A stretch of 64,000 nt of DNA from Agromyces atrinae (GCF_013407835.1 NZ_JACCBI010000001.1:3534001-3598000), one strand, 5' to 3'. Counted from the first letter of the stretch, positions 48,638 through 59,475 are shown. A program made the numbers and translations. Notes: generated from the letters alone by a model not told the origin.

Positions 48638-49693
48638 ATGACGCAAGCAGTGAGATTCACCCGACACGGCGGGCCCGATGTGCTCGAGCTCGTCGAGATC
48701 CCCGACCCCGTCGCGGGCATGGGGGAGGTCGTCATCGACGTCATCGCGACGGGCCTCAACCCCATCGAGAGCACCGTGCGCGAGGGTCGGTTCGGCGGCC
48801 ACGACGACTTCGCCTCCGGCCAAGGCCGTGACATCGCCGGGATCGTCAGCGCGGTCGGCGACGGCGTCACCGAGTTCCGCGTCGGCGACGAGGTCTTCGG
48901 ATTCGTCCGTTCCGGGGCGCAGGCTCTGCGCGTCGCCGTTCCCGTGACCCAGCTGCTGAAGAAGCCGCCGCGCCTCGGGTGGGAGAACGCCGGAAGCCTC
49001 TACGTCGCCGGCACGACGGCGTGGACCGTCGTGCGCTCGCTCAACCTGCAGCCCGGCGACGTCGTCGTCATCACGGCCGCGGCCGGCGGCCTCGGATGCC
49101 TCGCCGCCCAACTCGCGGTGCGCGCCGGTGCGACCGTCATCGGCACCGCAGCCCCGCTCCGCGCGGACTTCCTGCGCCAGTTCGGCATCACCCCCCTCGC
49201 CTACGACGACGACCTCGAAGCCCGGGTTCGTGAGATCGCGCCCGGCGGAGCCTCGGCGTTCCTCGACTTCCTCGGCGGCGGCGGTGTCGAGACGGCCATC
49301 GCGCTCGGCATCGAGCCGAAGCGCATCGTCACGGTGCTCGACCGCGAGGCCGCCGACGAGTACGGCGTCGTGCTCGCGGGGGCCGGCGATCTCGAGGCGC
49401 TCTCGAACGTCGCGAAACTCGTCACCGATCGGCAGATCGTCTTCCCGATCGCCGACATCTTCCCGCTCGAGCGGGTCGCCGAGGCCTACCGCGCCCTCGA
49501 CCGCCGCGAGGCGCCCGGCAAGATCGTGCTCGGCACGCGGCTCGTGTCGTACTCGGGCGAGAAGGCCCACCCCGACGACCTGAAGCAGCAGGACGCCACA
49601 CTCGGCGTCCCGACCGATCACGAGCGCATCGACGTGCACGAGAACCTGCCGCCGGTCATCGGCGACAAGCGGTATCGCCCGGTCGGCGGGTAA
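48638..49693 (+). CDS. Zinc-independent alcohol dehydrogenase/quinone oxidoreductase-like protein
   Basis: This is a 351-residue medium-chain dehydrogenase/reductase of the quinone oxidoreductase branch. It lacks the zinc ligands of alcohol dehydrogenases. The NADPH-binding motif reads AAAGGLGCLAAQLA (about residues 149-162). The last 40 residues (TDHERIDVHENLPPV) are an unusual tail for the family. The GGAGG at 48627-48631 sits 6 nt before the ATG; a GTG one codon upstream is less well placed. The substrate is unknown. Confidence 0.85.
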   Translation: MTQAVRFTRHGGPDVLELVEIPDPVAGMGEVVIDVIATGLNPIESTVREGRFGGHDDFASGQGRDIAGIVSAVGDGVTEFRVGDEVFGFVRSGAQALRVAVPVTQLLKKPPRLGWENAGSLYVAGTTAWTVVRSLNLQPGDVVVITAAAGGLGCLAAQLAVRAGATVIGTAAPLRADFLRQFGITPLAYDDDLEARVREIAPGGASAFLDFLGGGGVETAIALGIEPKRIVTVLDREAADEYGVVLAGAGDLEALSNVAKLVTDRQIVFPIADIFPLERVAEAYRALDRREAPGKIVLGTRLVSYSGEKAHPDDLKQQDATLGVPTDHERIDVHENLPPVIGDKRYRPVGG

Positions 49694-49721
49694 CACGCGC
49701 AGCCGGCATCCGTTGCCGACC

Positions 49722-49727
49722 TAGGAT
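49722..49727 (+). promoter_or_regulatory. -10-like hexamer TAGGAT for metG
   Basis: TAGGAT ends 7 nt before the ATG of metG; no standard ribosome binding site is present apart from a weak GGAG overlapping the gap. Confidence 0.42.
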
Positions 49728-49734
49728 TGGAGCC

Positions 49735-51297
49735 ATGGCCGACGGCTCCTCGTTCTATATCACCACGCCCATCTTCTACGTCAACGATGTGCCCCACATC
49801 GGGCACGCGTACACGGAGGTGGCTGCCGACGTGCTCGCGCGCTGGCACCGCCAGGCGGGCGACGACACGTGGATGCTCACGGGAACCGACGAGCACGGGC
49901 AGAAGATCCTGCGCACCGCGACGGCCAACGGTGTCACGCCGCAGGAGTGGGCCGACAAGCTCGTCGCCGAGGCGTGGAAGCCGCTGCTCGACACCGTCGA
50001 CGTCGCCAACGACGACTTCATCCGCACGACCGACGAGCGTCACGAGAAGAACGTGCAGCTCTTCCTGCAGCGCCTCTACGACGCCGGCCACATCTACACG
50101 GGCGAGTACGAGGGCTACTACTGCGTCGGCTGCGAGGAGTACAAGCAGCCGTCCGACCTCGTCGACGGAACCGGGGAGTACGAGGGCCAGAAGGTCTGCG
50201 CGATCCACTCGAAGCCCGTCGAGCTCCTCAACGAGAAGAACTACTTCTTCCGCATGTCGGCCTTCGCCGAGCAGCTCCTCGCGCTCTACGAGGAGCGCCC
50301 CGACTTCGTGCAGCCCGAGAGCGCGCGCAACGAGGTGCTCTCGTTCGTGCGGAGCGGCCTCGACGACCTGTCGATCTCGCGCTCGACGTTCGACTGGGGC
50401 GTCAAGGTCCCGTGGGACGAGTCGCACGTCGTCTACGTGTGGTTCGATGCGCTGCTCAACTACATCACCGCCGTCGGCTACGGACAGGATGACGAGGAGT
50501 TCGCTCGTCGCTGGCCGGCGCAGCACATCGTCGGCAAGGACATCCTGCGATTCCACGCCGTCATCTGGCCCGCCATGCTGCTCGCTGCGGGCCTCGACGT
50601 GCCGCGCGGCGTGTTCGGCCACGGCTGGCTGCTCGTCGGCGGCGAGAAGATGTCGAAGTCGAAGCTCACGGGCATCGCCCCCGTGCAGATCACCGAGACG
50701 TTCGGCTCGGATGCGTTCCGCTACTACTTCCTGCGCGCCATCGCGTTCGGCCAGGACGGCTCGTTCTCGTGGGAGGACCTCGCCGCCCGCTACCAGGCCG
50801 AGCTCGCCAACGGATTCGGCAACCTCGCGTCACGTGTCGTCGCGATGATCACGCGCTACTGCGACGGCGTGGTGCCCGCGGCGGGTGCGACGACCGAGGC
50901 CGACGACGAGATCCGTGCCATCGAGATCCGCGCGACCGAAGCGTCGCTCGCCGCGATCGAACGCCTCGCGCCGCACGACGCGATCGCCGCCGTGTGGGAG
51001 CTCGTCGACGCCCTGAACGGCTACATCACCTCGGAAGAGCCGTGGTCGCTCGCGAAGGATCCCGACAAGCGTGAGCGTCTCGAGACCGTGCTGCACACGG
51101 CCTTCCGTGGCCTCGGCACGCTCGGCGTGCTCCTGTCGCCCGTGCTGCCCGTCGCGACGGCGAAGCTCTGGACCGCCATCGGAGGCGAGGGCTCCGTGGC
51201 CGACCAGCGCATCGACCGCGCCTGGGAGTGGACCGGCGGCGAGCGCGTGAGTGCGCTCGAGGCCCTGTTCCCGCGCGTCGAGGAGAAGTCCGAGTGA
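49735..51297 (+). CDS. metG: Methionyl-tRNA synthetase
   Basis: This is a 520-residue class I aminoacyl-tRNA synthetase. The HIGH motif lies at residues 21-24 and KMSKS at 305-309. The connective domain has a CVGC knuckle and a later single Cys. The C-terminal anticodon-binding helical domain is present; the EMAP-like dimerisation domain is absent, as is usual for actinobacteria. It charges tRNA(Met) with methionine. It heads a cluster with tatD, rsmA and ispE, a conserved order in this phylum, and overlaps tatD by 4 nt. Confidence 0.97.
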   Translation: MADGSSFYITTPIFYVNDVPHIGHAYTEVAADVLARWHRQAGDDTWMLTGTDEHGQKILRTATANGVTPQEWADKLVAEAWKPLLDTVDVANDDFIRTTDERHEKNVQLFLQRLYDAGHIYTGEYEGYYCVGCEEYKQPSDLVDGTGEYEGQKVCAIHSKPVELLNEKNYFFRMSAFAEQLLALYEERPDFVQPESARNEVLSFVRSGLDDLSISRSTFDWGVKVPWDESHVVYVWFDALLNYITAVGYGQDDEEFARRWPAQHIVGKDILRFHAVIWPAMLLAAGLDVPRGVFGHGWLLVGGEKMSKSKLTGIAPVQITETFGSDAFRYYFLRAIAFGQDGSFSWEDLAARYQAELANGFGNLASRVVAMITRYCDGVVPAAGATTEADDEIRAIEIRATEASLAAIERLAPHDAIAAVWELVDALNGYITSEEPWSLAKDPDKRERLETVLHTAFRGLGTLGVLLSPVLPVATAKLWTAIGGEGSVADQRIDRAWEWTGGERVSALEALFPRVEEKSE

Positions 51298-52229
51298 GTT
51301 CGAGCGACACGCACATCCGCGCTCGCGCGCAGGAGGGCCGTGTCGTCGAGTACCCGCCCGTCCCCGACCACCTCGGCGTCGCCGTGATCGACAACCACAC
51401 GCACCTCGAGATCGCCGACGGCGCGATGCCGATCAATGCCGACGAGCACCTCGCGCGCGCGGCGGCGGCCGGCGTGCGCGGTGTCGTGCAGGTGGGCACC
51501 GACGTCCCGACGTCGATCTGGTCGGCCGAGCTCGCCGCGCGCGACCCGCGTGTGCTCGCGGCCGTCGCCCTGCACCCGAACGAGGCCCCCGTACTCGCCG
51601 CGGCGGGTCAGCTCGGCGACGCGCTCGCCGTGATCGACGAGCTCGCCTCGCGCCCGCGCGTCGTCGCCGTCGGTGAGACCGGGCTCGACTTCTACCGCAC
51701 GGATGACGCGGGGCGACCCGCGCAGTTCGAGAGCTTCGAGGCGCACATCGCGATCGCGAAGAAGCACGGCCTCGCCCTGCAGATCCACGACCGTGACGCG
51801 CACGACGACGTCGCGAGCACCCTCCACCGGGTCGGTGCCCCTGACCGCGTCGTGCTGCACTGCTTCTCGGGAGACGCCGCCTTCGCGAAAGTCTGCATCG
51901 ACGAGGGCTGGTACCTCTCGTTCGCGGGCAACATCACCTTCAAGAACGCGGGCAACCTGCGCGAGGCTCTCGCCCTCACACCGATCGAGTCGATCCTCGT
52001 CGAGACGGACGCCCCGTACCTCACGCCAGCGCCGTACCGCGGCCGGCCCAACGCTCCGTACCTCGTGCCGCACACCGTGCGCTTCATGGCCGAGTTCCTC
52101 GGCACCGACCTCGACGAGTTCTGCGGTCAGCTCGTGCGCAACACGGAACGCGCGTACGGCGCCTGGAACGCGGAGCCCGTCGTTTCGGCGGGCGACGGCG
52201 CGCCGAGCCTCTCCGGTGACCCCTCGTGA
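51294..52229 (+). CDS. tatD: TatD family metal-dependent hydrolase
   Basis: This is a 311-residue TIM-barrel hydrolase. The metal ligands are visible as DNHTHLE (H35, H37), GETGLDF (Glu), QIHDRDAHDD (His), LHCFSGD (His) and VETDAPYL (Asp). TatD enzymes act as DNases and have been linked to DNA repair and RNA processing. The start is the GTG that overlaps the metG stop (GTGA), with GGAGAAG upstream. The N-terminal 25 residues are longer than in E. coli TatD, as is usual in actinobacteria. Confidence 0.92.
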   Translation: MSSSDTHIRARAQEGRVVEYPPVPDHLGVAVIDNHTHLEIADGAMPINADEHLARAAAAGVRGVVQVGTDVPTSIWSAELAARDPRVLAAVALHPNEAPVLAAAGQLGDALAVIDELASRPRVVAVGETGLDFYRTDDAGRPAQFESFEAHIAIAKKHGLALQIHDRDAHDDVASTLHRVGAPDRVVLHCFSGDAAFAKVCIDEGWYLSFAGNITFKNAGNLREALALTPIESILVETDAPYLTPAPYRGRPNAPYLVPHTVRFMAEFLGTDLDEFCGQLVRNTERAYGAWNAEPVVSAGDGAPSLSGDPS

Positions 52230-52257
52230 CGGTAGCCTCGCAGCGCGGGAGGTGCCG

Positions 52258-53136
52258 GTGAACGCCCACAAGCACGAGAACGAATCGCTCGAGGTCGCAC
52301 AGCCGCGCCTTCTCGGGCCGGCGGAGATCCGCGACCTCGCCGAGCTGCTCGACGTCACGCCGACGAAGAAGCTCGGTCAGAACTTCGTGCACGACGCCAA
52401 CACCGTGCGCCGCATCGTGCAGACCGCCGGTGTCACCGCCGGTGAGACCGTGCTCGAGGTCGGCCCCGGGCTCGGCTCGCTGACACTCGGCCTGCTCGAG
52501 GCCGGAGCCGACGTCGTCGCCGTCGAGATCGACGGCCGACTCGCGGAGCAGCTCCGACACACCGTCGCGATCATGCAGCCGGGAACGTCGATCACCGTCA
52601 TCCATGCCGATGCCCTGCGCATCGCCGAACTCCCCGGCTCGCCGTCGCGCCTCGTCGCGAACCTGCCGTACAACGTCTCGGTGCCCGTGCTGCTGCACCT
52701 GCTCGAGCACTTCCCGTCGATCGTCGCGGGCGTCGTCATGGTGCAGGCCGAGGTCGGCTACCGTCTCGCGGCAGGCCCCGGATCGAAGGTGTACGGCAGC
52801 CCGAGCGTCAAGGCCGCGTGGTACGGATCGTGGAGGACCGTCGGTCAGGTCTCGCGTTTCGTGTTCTGGCCGGTGCCGAACGTCGACTCGGTGCTCATCG
52901 GGTTCGACCGCCGGACCGACATGCTCGGTTCCGAGGAGGAGCGCGTGCGCGTGTTCGCCCTCGTCGACGCCGCCTTCCAGCAGCGCAGGAAGATGCTGCG
53001 GCAGTCGCTCTCGGGCGTCTTCGGAAGCTCGGGCGCGGCGAGCGCGGCCATCGAAGCGGCGGGCCTCGACCCGCAGGCGCGCGGCGAGCAGCTCTCGGTG
53101 CACGACTTCCTCGCGATCGCCCGCTCGCCGCACTGA
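52258..53136 (+). CDS. rsmA: 16S rRNA dimethyladenosine transferase
   Basis: This is a 292-residue RsmA/KsgA enzyme. The motifs KKLGQNFVHD (about residues 37-46), EVGPGLG (67-73) and NLPYN (135-139) are complete. It dimethylates A1518 and A1519 near the 3' end of 16S rRNA, a late ribosome assembly step. The GTG start at 52258 has a GGGAGG at 5 nt. It follows tatD by 28 bp in the usual actinobacterial order before ispE. Confidence 0.96.
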   Translation: MNAHKHENESLEVAQPRLLGPAEIRDLAELLDVTPTKKLGQNFVHDANTVRRIVQTAGVTAGETVLEVGPGLGSLTLGLLEAGADVVAVEIDGRLAEQLRHTVAIMQPGTSITVIHADALRIAELPGSPSRLVANLPYNVSVPVLLHLLEHFPSIVAGVVMVQAEVGYRLAAGPGSKVYGSPSVKAAWYGSWRTVGQVSRFVFWPVPNVDSVLIGFDRRTDMLGSEEERVRVFALVDAAFQQRRKMLRQSLSGVFGSSGAASAAIEAAGLDPQARGEQLSVHDFLAIARSPH

Positions 53137-53162
53137 GTTCCCCCACCCCGCGACATCTCAGT

Positions 53163-53249
53163 GTTCGCAATTCAGGCCCGCGCGCGTGTCGCGGCCTGTT
53201 CTGGCCCGTGCGATTCGCCGACACGCCGCTCCGCACCTGAATTGCGAAC
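53163..53249. repeat. Long intergenic inverted repeat with nested arms
   Basis: GTTCGCAATTCAGG (53163-53176) and CCTGAATTGCGAAC (53236-53249) are exact reverse complements with 59 nt between them. Inside, GCGTGTCG (about 53183-53190) faces CGACACGC (about 53218-53225), so the whole element can fold into one long imperfect hairpin. It lies between rsmA and ispE on the same strand and has no T tract, so it is probably a REP-like element or mRNA stabiliser rather than a terminator. Confidence 0.75.
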
Positions 53250-53285
53250 TGGGAGAAGCCGAAATGGGCGGCGCGACCCCTGGTA

Positions 53286-53291
53286 TAGCGT
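53286..53291 (+). promoter_or_regulatory. -10-like hexamer TAGCGT for ispE
   Basis: TAGCGT ends 6 nt before the ATG of ispE, and no ribosome binding site is present. Confidence 0.45.
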
Positions 53292-53297
53292 TGTCGC

Positions 53298-54230
53298 ATG
53301 ACGTTCGCCCAGACCGTACCGAGTGTGCGCGTGCGGGCGCCGGGCAAGATCAACCTCTTCATGAAGGTCGGTGCTCTGCACGACGACGGGTACCACGACG
53401 TCGCGACGGCCTATCAGGCGGTGTCGCTCTACGAAGAGGTCACGGCCTACCCGTCGGAGACGTTCTCGGTGGAGTTCAGCGGCTCGATCGACACGTCGGC
53501 GCTGCCGGCCGATCGCACGAACCTCGCCATCCGCGCCGCGAAGATGCTCGCGCGGAAGGCGGGCATTCCGACGGGTGTGCGTCTCGAGATCCAGAAGAAC
53601 GTGCCGATCGCCGGTGGCATGGGCGGCGGGTCGGCTGATGCCGCGGCCACTCTCGTCGCGTGCGACGCTCTCTGGGGAACCGAGTTCGCGAAGGATGAGC
53701 TGCTCGCACTCGCGGCGAAGCTCGGTGCCGACGTGCCGTTCTCGCTCATGGGAGGCACGGCCATCGGAACCGGTCGCGGCGACCGGTTGAGCCCCGCGCT
53801 CGCGACGGGCGACTTCCACTGGGTGCTCGCGATCGCCGAGTTCGGCATGTCGACGCCGCTCGTCTACGGCGAACTCGACCGCCACCGGGAGCTGCACGCG
53901 AACGAGCTCGCCGTGCCCACGTCGTCCCCGTCGGTCGACACCGCCGTGCTGCAGGCTCTGCGCGCCGGTGACGCGCGACTGCTCGCCGACTCGCTCCACA
54001 ACGACCTCCAGGCGGCGACGCTGCACCTCGCACCGGGCCTCGGCGCGATCCTCGAACTCGGCGAGAAGCACGGCGCCCTTGCCGGCATCGTCTCGGGCTC
54101 GGGCCCGACCCTCGCCTTCCTCGCGGCCGACGCCGATGCCGCGCTCGAACTGCAGGTCGCGCTCTCGGCCGCTCGCCTCACCGCGCTGCGCGTTCACGGG
54201 CCCGTGCACGGTGCCCGCGTCATCCACTGA
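53298..54230 (+). CDS. ispE: 4-diphosphocytidyl-2-C-methyl-D-erythritol kinase
   Basis: This is a 310-residue GHMP kinase of the MEP isoprenoid pathway. The N-terminal [13 protein letters not shown] carries the substrate-binding Lys17, and [15 protein letters not shown] (103-117) is the ATP-binding GHMP motif. DVPFSLMGG contains the catalytic Asp. It phosphorylates the 2-hydroxyl of CDP-methylerythritol. Its position behind rsmA is conserved in actinobacteria. It precedes an ABC-F gene after 44 bp. Confidence 0.96.
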   Translation: MTFAQTVPSVRVRAPGKINLFMKVGALHDDGYHDVATAYQAVSLYEEVTAYPSETFSVEFSGSIDTSALPADRTNLAIRAAKMLARKAGIPTGVRLEIQKNVPIAGGMGGGSADAAATLVACDALWGTEFAKDELLALAAKLGADVPFSLMGGTAIGTGRGDRLSPALATGDFHWVLAIAEFGMSTPLVYGELDRHRELHANELAVPTSSPSVDTAVLQALRAGDARLLADSLHNDLQAATLHLAPGLGAILELGEKHGALAGIVSGSGPTLAFLAADADAALELQVALSAARLTALRVHGPVHGARVIH

Positions 54231-54274
54231 CGCCCGTCATCCGCCCGTCGGCGCGCGGGTAGGCTCGACGGGAC

Positions 54275-56077
<1,803 letters not shown>

Positions 56078-56134
56078 GCTTGGCTCTCGTGACCCTGTAT
56101 GACAATCGTTTCAACACTCGTCGGCGGTGTGGCA

Positions 56135-56282
56135 TAGCCTGAGGTCGTCTCGCACAGCAGCGGCACGATCCCTCGCCTACCGGCGCACTCGGGTCGTGCC
56201 ATTTTCTGTGTTGGCAGTCCTTGCACGCTGTCAGCACCCCCTTGCCACCAGCACGCTCGCGAGACCTGAGAAAGGAACTTGC
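56135..56282 (+). promoter_or_regulatory. Structured leader of the metQNI operon, attenuator-like
   Basis: A likely -10 TAGCCT (56135-56140) is followed by a leader of about 135 nt. GGCACGA ... TCGTGCC (56162-56200) forms a hairpin followed by ATTTTCTGTG, resembling an intrinsic terminator. Around it GTCTCGC (56147-56153) can pair with GCGAGAC (56269-56275) just before the AAAGGAAC ribosome binding site, and ACAGC (56154-56158) with GCTGT (56227-56231). The nested architecture suggests a riboswitch or attenuator, but it does not match the SAM classes I know. The hairpin could also simply terminate the ABC-F transcript. Confidence 0.5.
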
Positions 56283-57194
56283 ATGTCACGCCGCACCGCT
56301 CGGAAGAGCATCCTCACCGCACTCGCAGCCCTGCCCCTCGCCGCGCTCCTCGCCGCGTGCGCTTCGACCGGCGACGCCGGTTCGGGCGACAACGCCGAGA
56401 CCGAGGGCCCCGTCACGATCGGCGTCGTCGGCGCGAGCGACCCGTACTGGGCCGACTACGTCGAGGCCGCAGCGGCCGAGGGCATCGAGGTCGAGCTCGT
56501 CGACTTCACCGACTACTCGCAGCCGAACCCGGCGCTGACCGAGGGCGAACTCGACCTCAACCAGTTCCAGCACATCGTGTACCTCGCCGGCTACAACGTC
56601 GCCTCGGGCGAAGACCTCCAGCCGATCGGTTCGACCGCGATCTACCCCCTCGGCCTCTACTCGACGAAGTACGACTCGGTCGAGGACATCCCCGCCGGCG
56701 AGACCGTCGCCGTGCCGAACGACGAGTCGAACCGCGCCCGCGGCCTCCTCGTGCTGCAGTCGGCCGGCCTCATCGAGCTGAAGAGCGGTGGATCGATCTT
56801 CTCGAACCTCGACGACGTCGACACCGAGAAGTCGAAGGTCACCGTCACCGAGCTCGCCGCCGACATCACGGCGAACTCGCTCCCCGACGTCGCCGCGGCG
56901 ATCATCAACAACGACTTCGTCGAGCGTGCGGGCCTCTCGGCCAGCGACGCCATCGCGCAGGACGACCCGAGCGACCCCAACGCGCTCCCGTACGTCAACA
57001 TCTTCGCCGCGAAGGCCGACCAGGTCGACAACCCCACCTACCTGAAGCTCGTCGAGATCTTCCAGAACACGCAGTCCGTTCAGGATGGCGTGCTCGAGGT
57101 CTCGGGCGGCACCGCGGTGCTCCTGCAGACCCCGGTCGCCGACCTCGTCGAGTCGCTCAAGAAGGTCGAAGCCGACACCAAGGCTCAGAAGTAG
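56283..57194 (+). CDS. metQ: Methionine ABC importer binding lipoprotein MetQ
   Basis: This is a 303-residue NlpA-family lipoprotein. The lipobox LAAC places the lipidated Cys at residue 26. The mature protein has the MetQ signature (ALTEGELDLNQFQHIVYL and YPLGLYSTKYDSVEDIPAG, VAVPNDESNRARGL). It binds L- or D-methionine outside the membrane and delivers it to MetNI. AAAGGAAC lies 6 nt before the ATG. The gene order metQ-metN-metI places the binding protein first. The structured leader upstream may regulate all three. Confidence 0.93.
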   Translation: MSRRTARKSILTALAALPLAALLAACASTGDAGSGDNAETEGPVTIGVVGASDPYWADYVEAAAAEGIEVELVDFTDYSQPNPALTEGELDLNQFQHIVYLAGYNVASGEDLQPIGSTAIYPLGLYSTKYDSVEDIPAGETVAVPNDESNRARGLLVLQSAGLIELKSGGSIFSNLDDVDTEKSKVTVTELAADITANSLPDVAAAIINNDFVERAGLSASDAIAQDDPSDPNALPYVNIFAAKADQVDNPTYLKLVEIFQNTQSVQDGVLEVSGGTAVLLQTPVADLVESLKKVEADTKAQK

Positions 57195-57216
57195 TTTTAC
57201 CGAACACCAGGGTGCG

Positions 57217-57240
57217 CCCGGCCGGATCTCTCCGGCCGGG
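57217..57240 (+). repeat. Intercistronic hairpin between metQ and metN
   Basis: CCCGGCCGGA and TCCGGCCGGG form a perfect 10-bp stem with a TCTC loop. No T tract follows, so transcription should continue into metN. Such stems usually stabilise the upstream mRNA and make the binding protein more abundant than the transporter. Confidence 0.75.
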
Positions 57241-57264
57241 CTCGCCCCGTTTCACGGAGGTCAC

Positions 57265-58296
57265 ATGCCGCTCGTCAGTCTGAAGGACGTGAGCAAGAGC
57301 TATCCCGGCTCCTCGAAGGGCGCCCCGACGGTCGTCGCCGTCGACCGCGTCAGTCTCGACATCGAGGCCGGTGAGGTCTACGGCGTCATCGGCTACTCGG
57401 GCGCGGGCAAGTCGACCCTCGTGCGACTCGTCAACGCCCTCGAACCGGCGACCGGCGGCACCATCACCGTCGCGGGCGAAGAGATCACGGCGCTGCCCGA
57501 GAAGGAGCTGCGCCGCGTGCGTGCCGGAATCGGCATGATCTTCCAGCAGTTCAACCTCTTCCAGTCACGCACGGCCCTGAAGAACGTCGCCTACCCGCTG
57601 CGTCTGCAGGGTGTCGCGAAGAGCGAGGCCCTGACCCGCGCGCGTGAGGCTCTCGACTTCGTCGGTCTCGCCGACAAGGCCGGCTCCTACCCCGAGCAGC
57701 TCTCGGGCGGTCAGAAGCAGCGCGTCGGCATCGCCCGTGCGCTCGCGACGACGCCGAGCATCCTGCTCGCCGACGAGGCGACGAGCGCCCTCGACCCCGA
57801 GACGACGGGCGAGGTGCTCGAGGTGCTCGGGCGCGCGAACCGCGAACTCGGCGTGACCATGATCGTCATCACGCACGAGATGGACGTCATCCAGTCGCTC
57901 GCGACGAAGGTCGCCGTCATGGAGAACGGCCGCGTCGTCGAGGCGGGGCCCGTCTTCGACGTGTTCTCCGCCCCGCAGAATCCGGCCTCGCAGCGCTTCG
58001 TGGCCACGGTCGTGAAGGGCGTGCCCTCGCCCGCCGAGCTCGCGGCCCTCCGCGAGCGGCACGTCGGCCGCATCGTCACGGTCTCCTTCAGCGAGACGGA
58101 TGCCTCCCAGGCCACGGTGTTCCTCGAGTTCGCGCGCGCGGGCATCGAGTTCGAACTCGTCTACGGCGGCATCAACGACATCGGCGGCCGCGCCTTCGGG
58201 CACCTGACCTTCGCCCTGCGCGGCGACGACGCCGCGATCGATCAGACCCTCGCCGGCATCGCCCGGCGTTCGACCGTGACGGAGGCCGCACGATGA
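57265..58296 (+). CDS. metN: Methionine ABC importer ATPase MetN
   Basis: This is a 343-residue ABC ATPase with Walker A GYSGAGKST (43-51), the Q-loop MIFQQFNLFQSRT, signature LSGGQKQR and Walker B LLADEATSALD. The C-terminal 90 residues form the NIL (ACT-like) domain, which binds methionine and inhibits transport when the amino acid is abundant. GGAGG lies 6 nt before the ATG. It overlaps the permease gene by 4 nt. Confidence 0.94.
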   Translation: MPLVSLKDVSKSYPGSSKGAPTVVAVDRVSLDIEAGEVYGVIGYSGAGKSTLVRLVNALEPATGGTITVAGEEITALPEKELRRVRAGIGMIFQQFNLFQSRTALKNVAYPLRLQGVAKSEALTRAREALDFVGLADKAGSYPEQLSGGQKQRVGIARALATTPSILLADEATSALDPETTGEVLEVLGRANRELGVTMIVITHEMDVIQSLATKVAVMENGRVVEAGPVFDVFSAPQNPASQRFVATVVKGVPSPAELAALRERHVGRIVTVSFSETDASQATVFLEFARAGIEFELVYGGINDIGGRAFGHLTFALRGDDAAIDQTLAGIARRSTVTEAAR

Positions 58297-58952
58297 ACGA
58301 TCTCATCGAGCAGCTGCCGAAGCTCCCGGGCATCATCGGCGAGACGCTCTACATGGTCACGCTGGCCCTGCTCTTCGGCGGGTTCGGCGGACTGATCGTC
58401 GGCCTCGCGCTCTACGCGACCCGCTCGAGCGGTGTGCTCCCGAATCGCGTCGTCTACGGCATCCTGAACCTCATCGTCAACATCTTCCGGCCGATCCCGT
58501 TCATCATCCTCGTCGCGGCTCTGCAGCCGCTCGCACGGGCCGTGACGGGCAGCGGCATCGGACTGAACGCGGTGACGTTCTCGATCGCCTTCGCCGCGGT
58601 CTTCGGCATCTCGCGCCTCGTCGAGCAGAACCTCGTCACGGTGCCGCCGGGCGTCATCGAGGCGGCCCGGTCGATGGGTGCGGGCCCGTTCCGCATCCTC
58701 GTGACGGTCGTCGTGCCCGAGGCGCTCGGCCCGCTCATCCTCGGCTACACGTTCGCGGTCGTCGCGCTCGTCGACATGTCGGCGGTCGCGGGCCTCATCG
58801 GTGCGGGTGGACTCGGCAACTTCGCGATCCAGTACGGCTATCGCCTCTACAACCCGTGGGTCACGTGGACGGCCGTCGCGGTCATCATCATCATCGTGCA
58901 GCTGCTGCAGTGGCTCGGCAATTCGCTCGCGAAGAAGGTGCTGCGCCGCTAG
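58293..58952 (+). CDS. metI: Methionine ABC importer permease MetI
   Basis: This is a 219-residue membrane protein with five or six helices. The EAA loop (EAARSMGAGPFRILVTVVVPEALG) is present and centred near residue 137. It forms the MetI homodimer that conducts methionine into the cytoplasm with MetN. The ATG overlaps the metN stop by 4 nt. The next gene is on the other strand with a 25-bp gap. Confidence 0.93.
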   Translation: MNDLIEQLPKLPGIIGETLYMVTLALLFGGFGGLIVGLALYATRSSGVLPNRVVYGILNLIVNIFRPIPFIILVAALQPLARAVTGSGIGLNAVTFSIAFAAVFGISRLVEQNLVTVPPGVIEAARSMGAGPFRILVTVVVPEALGPLILGYTFAVVALVDMSAVAGLIGAGGLGNFAIQYGYRLYNPWVTWTAVAVIIIIVQLLQWLGNSLAKKVLRR

Positions 58953-58977
58953 CGCGCGTGCTCTGCCGGCGGGATGC

Positions 58978-59469
58978 TCAGTCGAAGTCGAGGCTGAGCT
59001 TCCGCAGCAGCGCGGCGAGGCGCGTGCGATCAGCCAGCGGCAGGGTCGACAGGAGCTCGGCCTCGGCGTCCACGAGACGCGTGATCGCGGCATCCACCCG
59101 GGTGAGCCCCGGCTGCGACATGACGACGAGGATGCCCCGGCCGTCGTTCGGGTCGGTCTGACGGGTGACGAGCCCGCGCTCGACGAGTCGGTCGATGCGG
59201 TTCGTCATGGTGCCGCTCGAGACGAGCGTCTGCTGCAGGAGCGCCTTCGGCGAGAGCCGGTAGGGCGAGCCCGCTCGGCGGAGCGCAGAGAGCACGTCGA
59301 ACTCCCATGACTCGAGTTCGGAGCGCGCGAACGCCGTGCGCCGGGCCCGATCGAGATGCTTCGTGAGCCGCGCCACGCGCGAGAGCACCTGCAGCGGAGA
59401 GAAGTCGAGGTCGGGTCGCTCGCGCTCCCAGTCGTCGACGATGCGATCGACTTCGTCATGTGCGGCCAT
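58978..59469 (-). CDS. MarR family transcriptional regulator
   Basis: This is a 163-residue winged-helix regulator of the MarR family. The recognition region LSPKALLQQTLVSSGTMTNRIDRLVERGLV (in part, residues 75-104) and the wing DPNDGRGILV are clear. It probably represses a nearby or own promoter as a dimer; possible ligands are unknown. GATAAT ends 6 nt before the ATG, giving a leaderless mRNA. The divergent neighbours are tRNA-Gln and glmU, whose promoter it could influence. That is a guess based on position only. Confidence 0.88.
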   Translation of the reverse strand: MAAHDEVDRIVDDWERERPDLDFSPLQVLSRVARLTKHLDRARRTAFARSELESWEFDVLSALRRAGSPYRLSPKALLQQTLVSSGTMTNRIDRLVERGLVTRQTDPNDGRGILVVMSQPGLTRVDAAITRLVDAEAELLSTLPLADRTRLAALLRKLSLDFD

Positions 59470-59475
59470 CCGTCC

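Noticed and set aside
56147..56282. Known SAM riboswitch before metQ
   Set aside because: The conserved core words of SAM-I, SAM-II and SAM-IV are not present.
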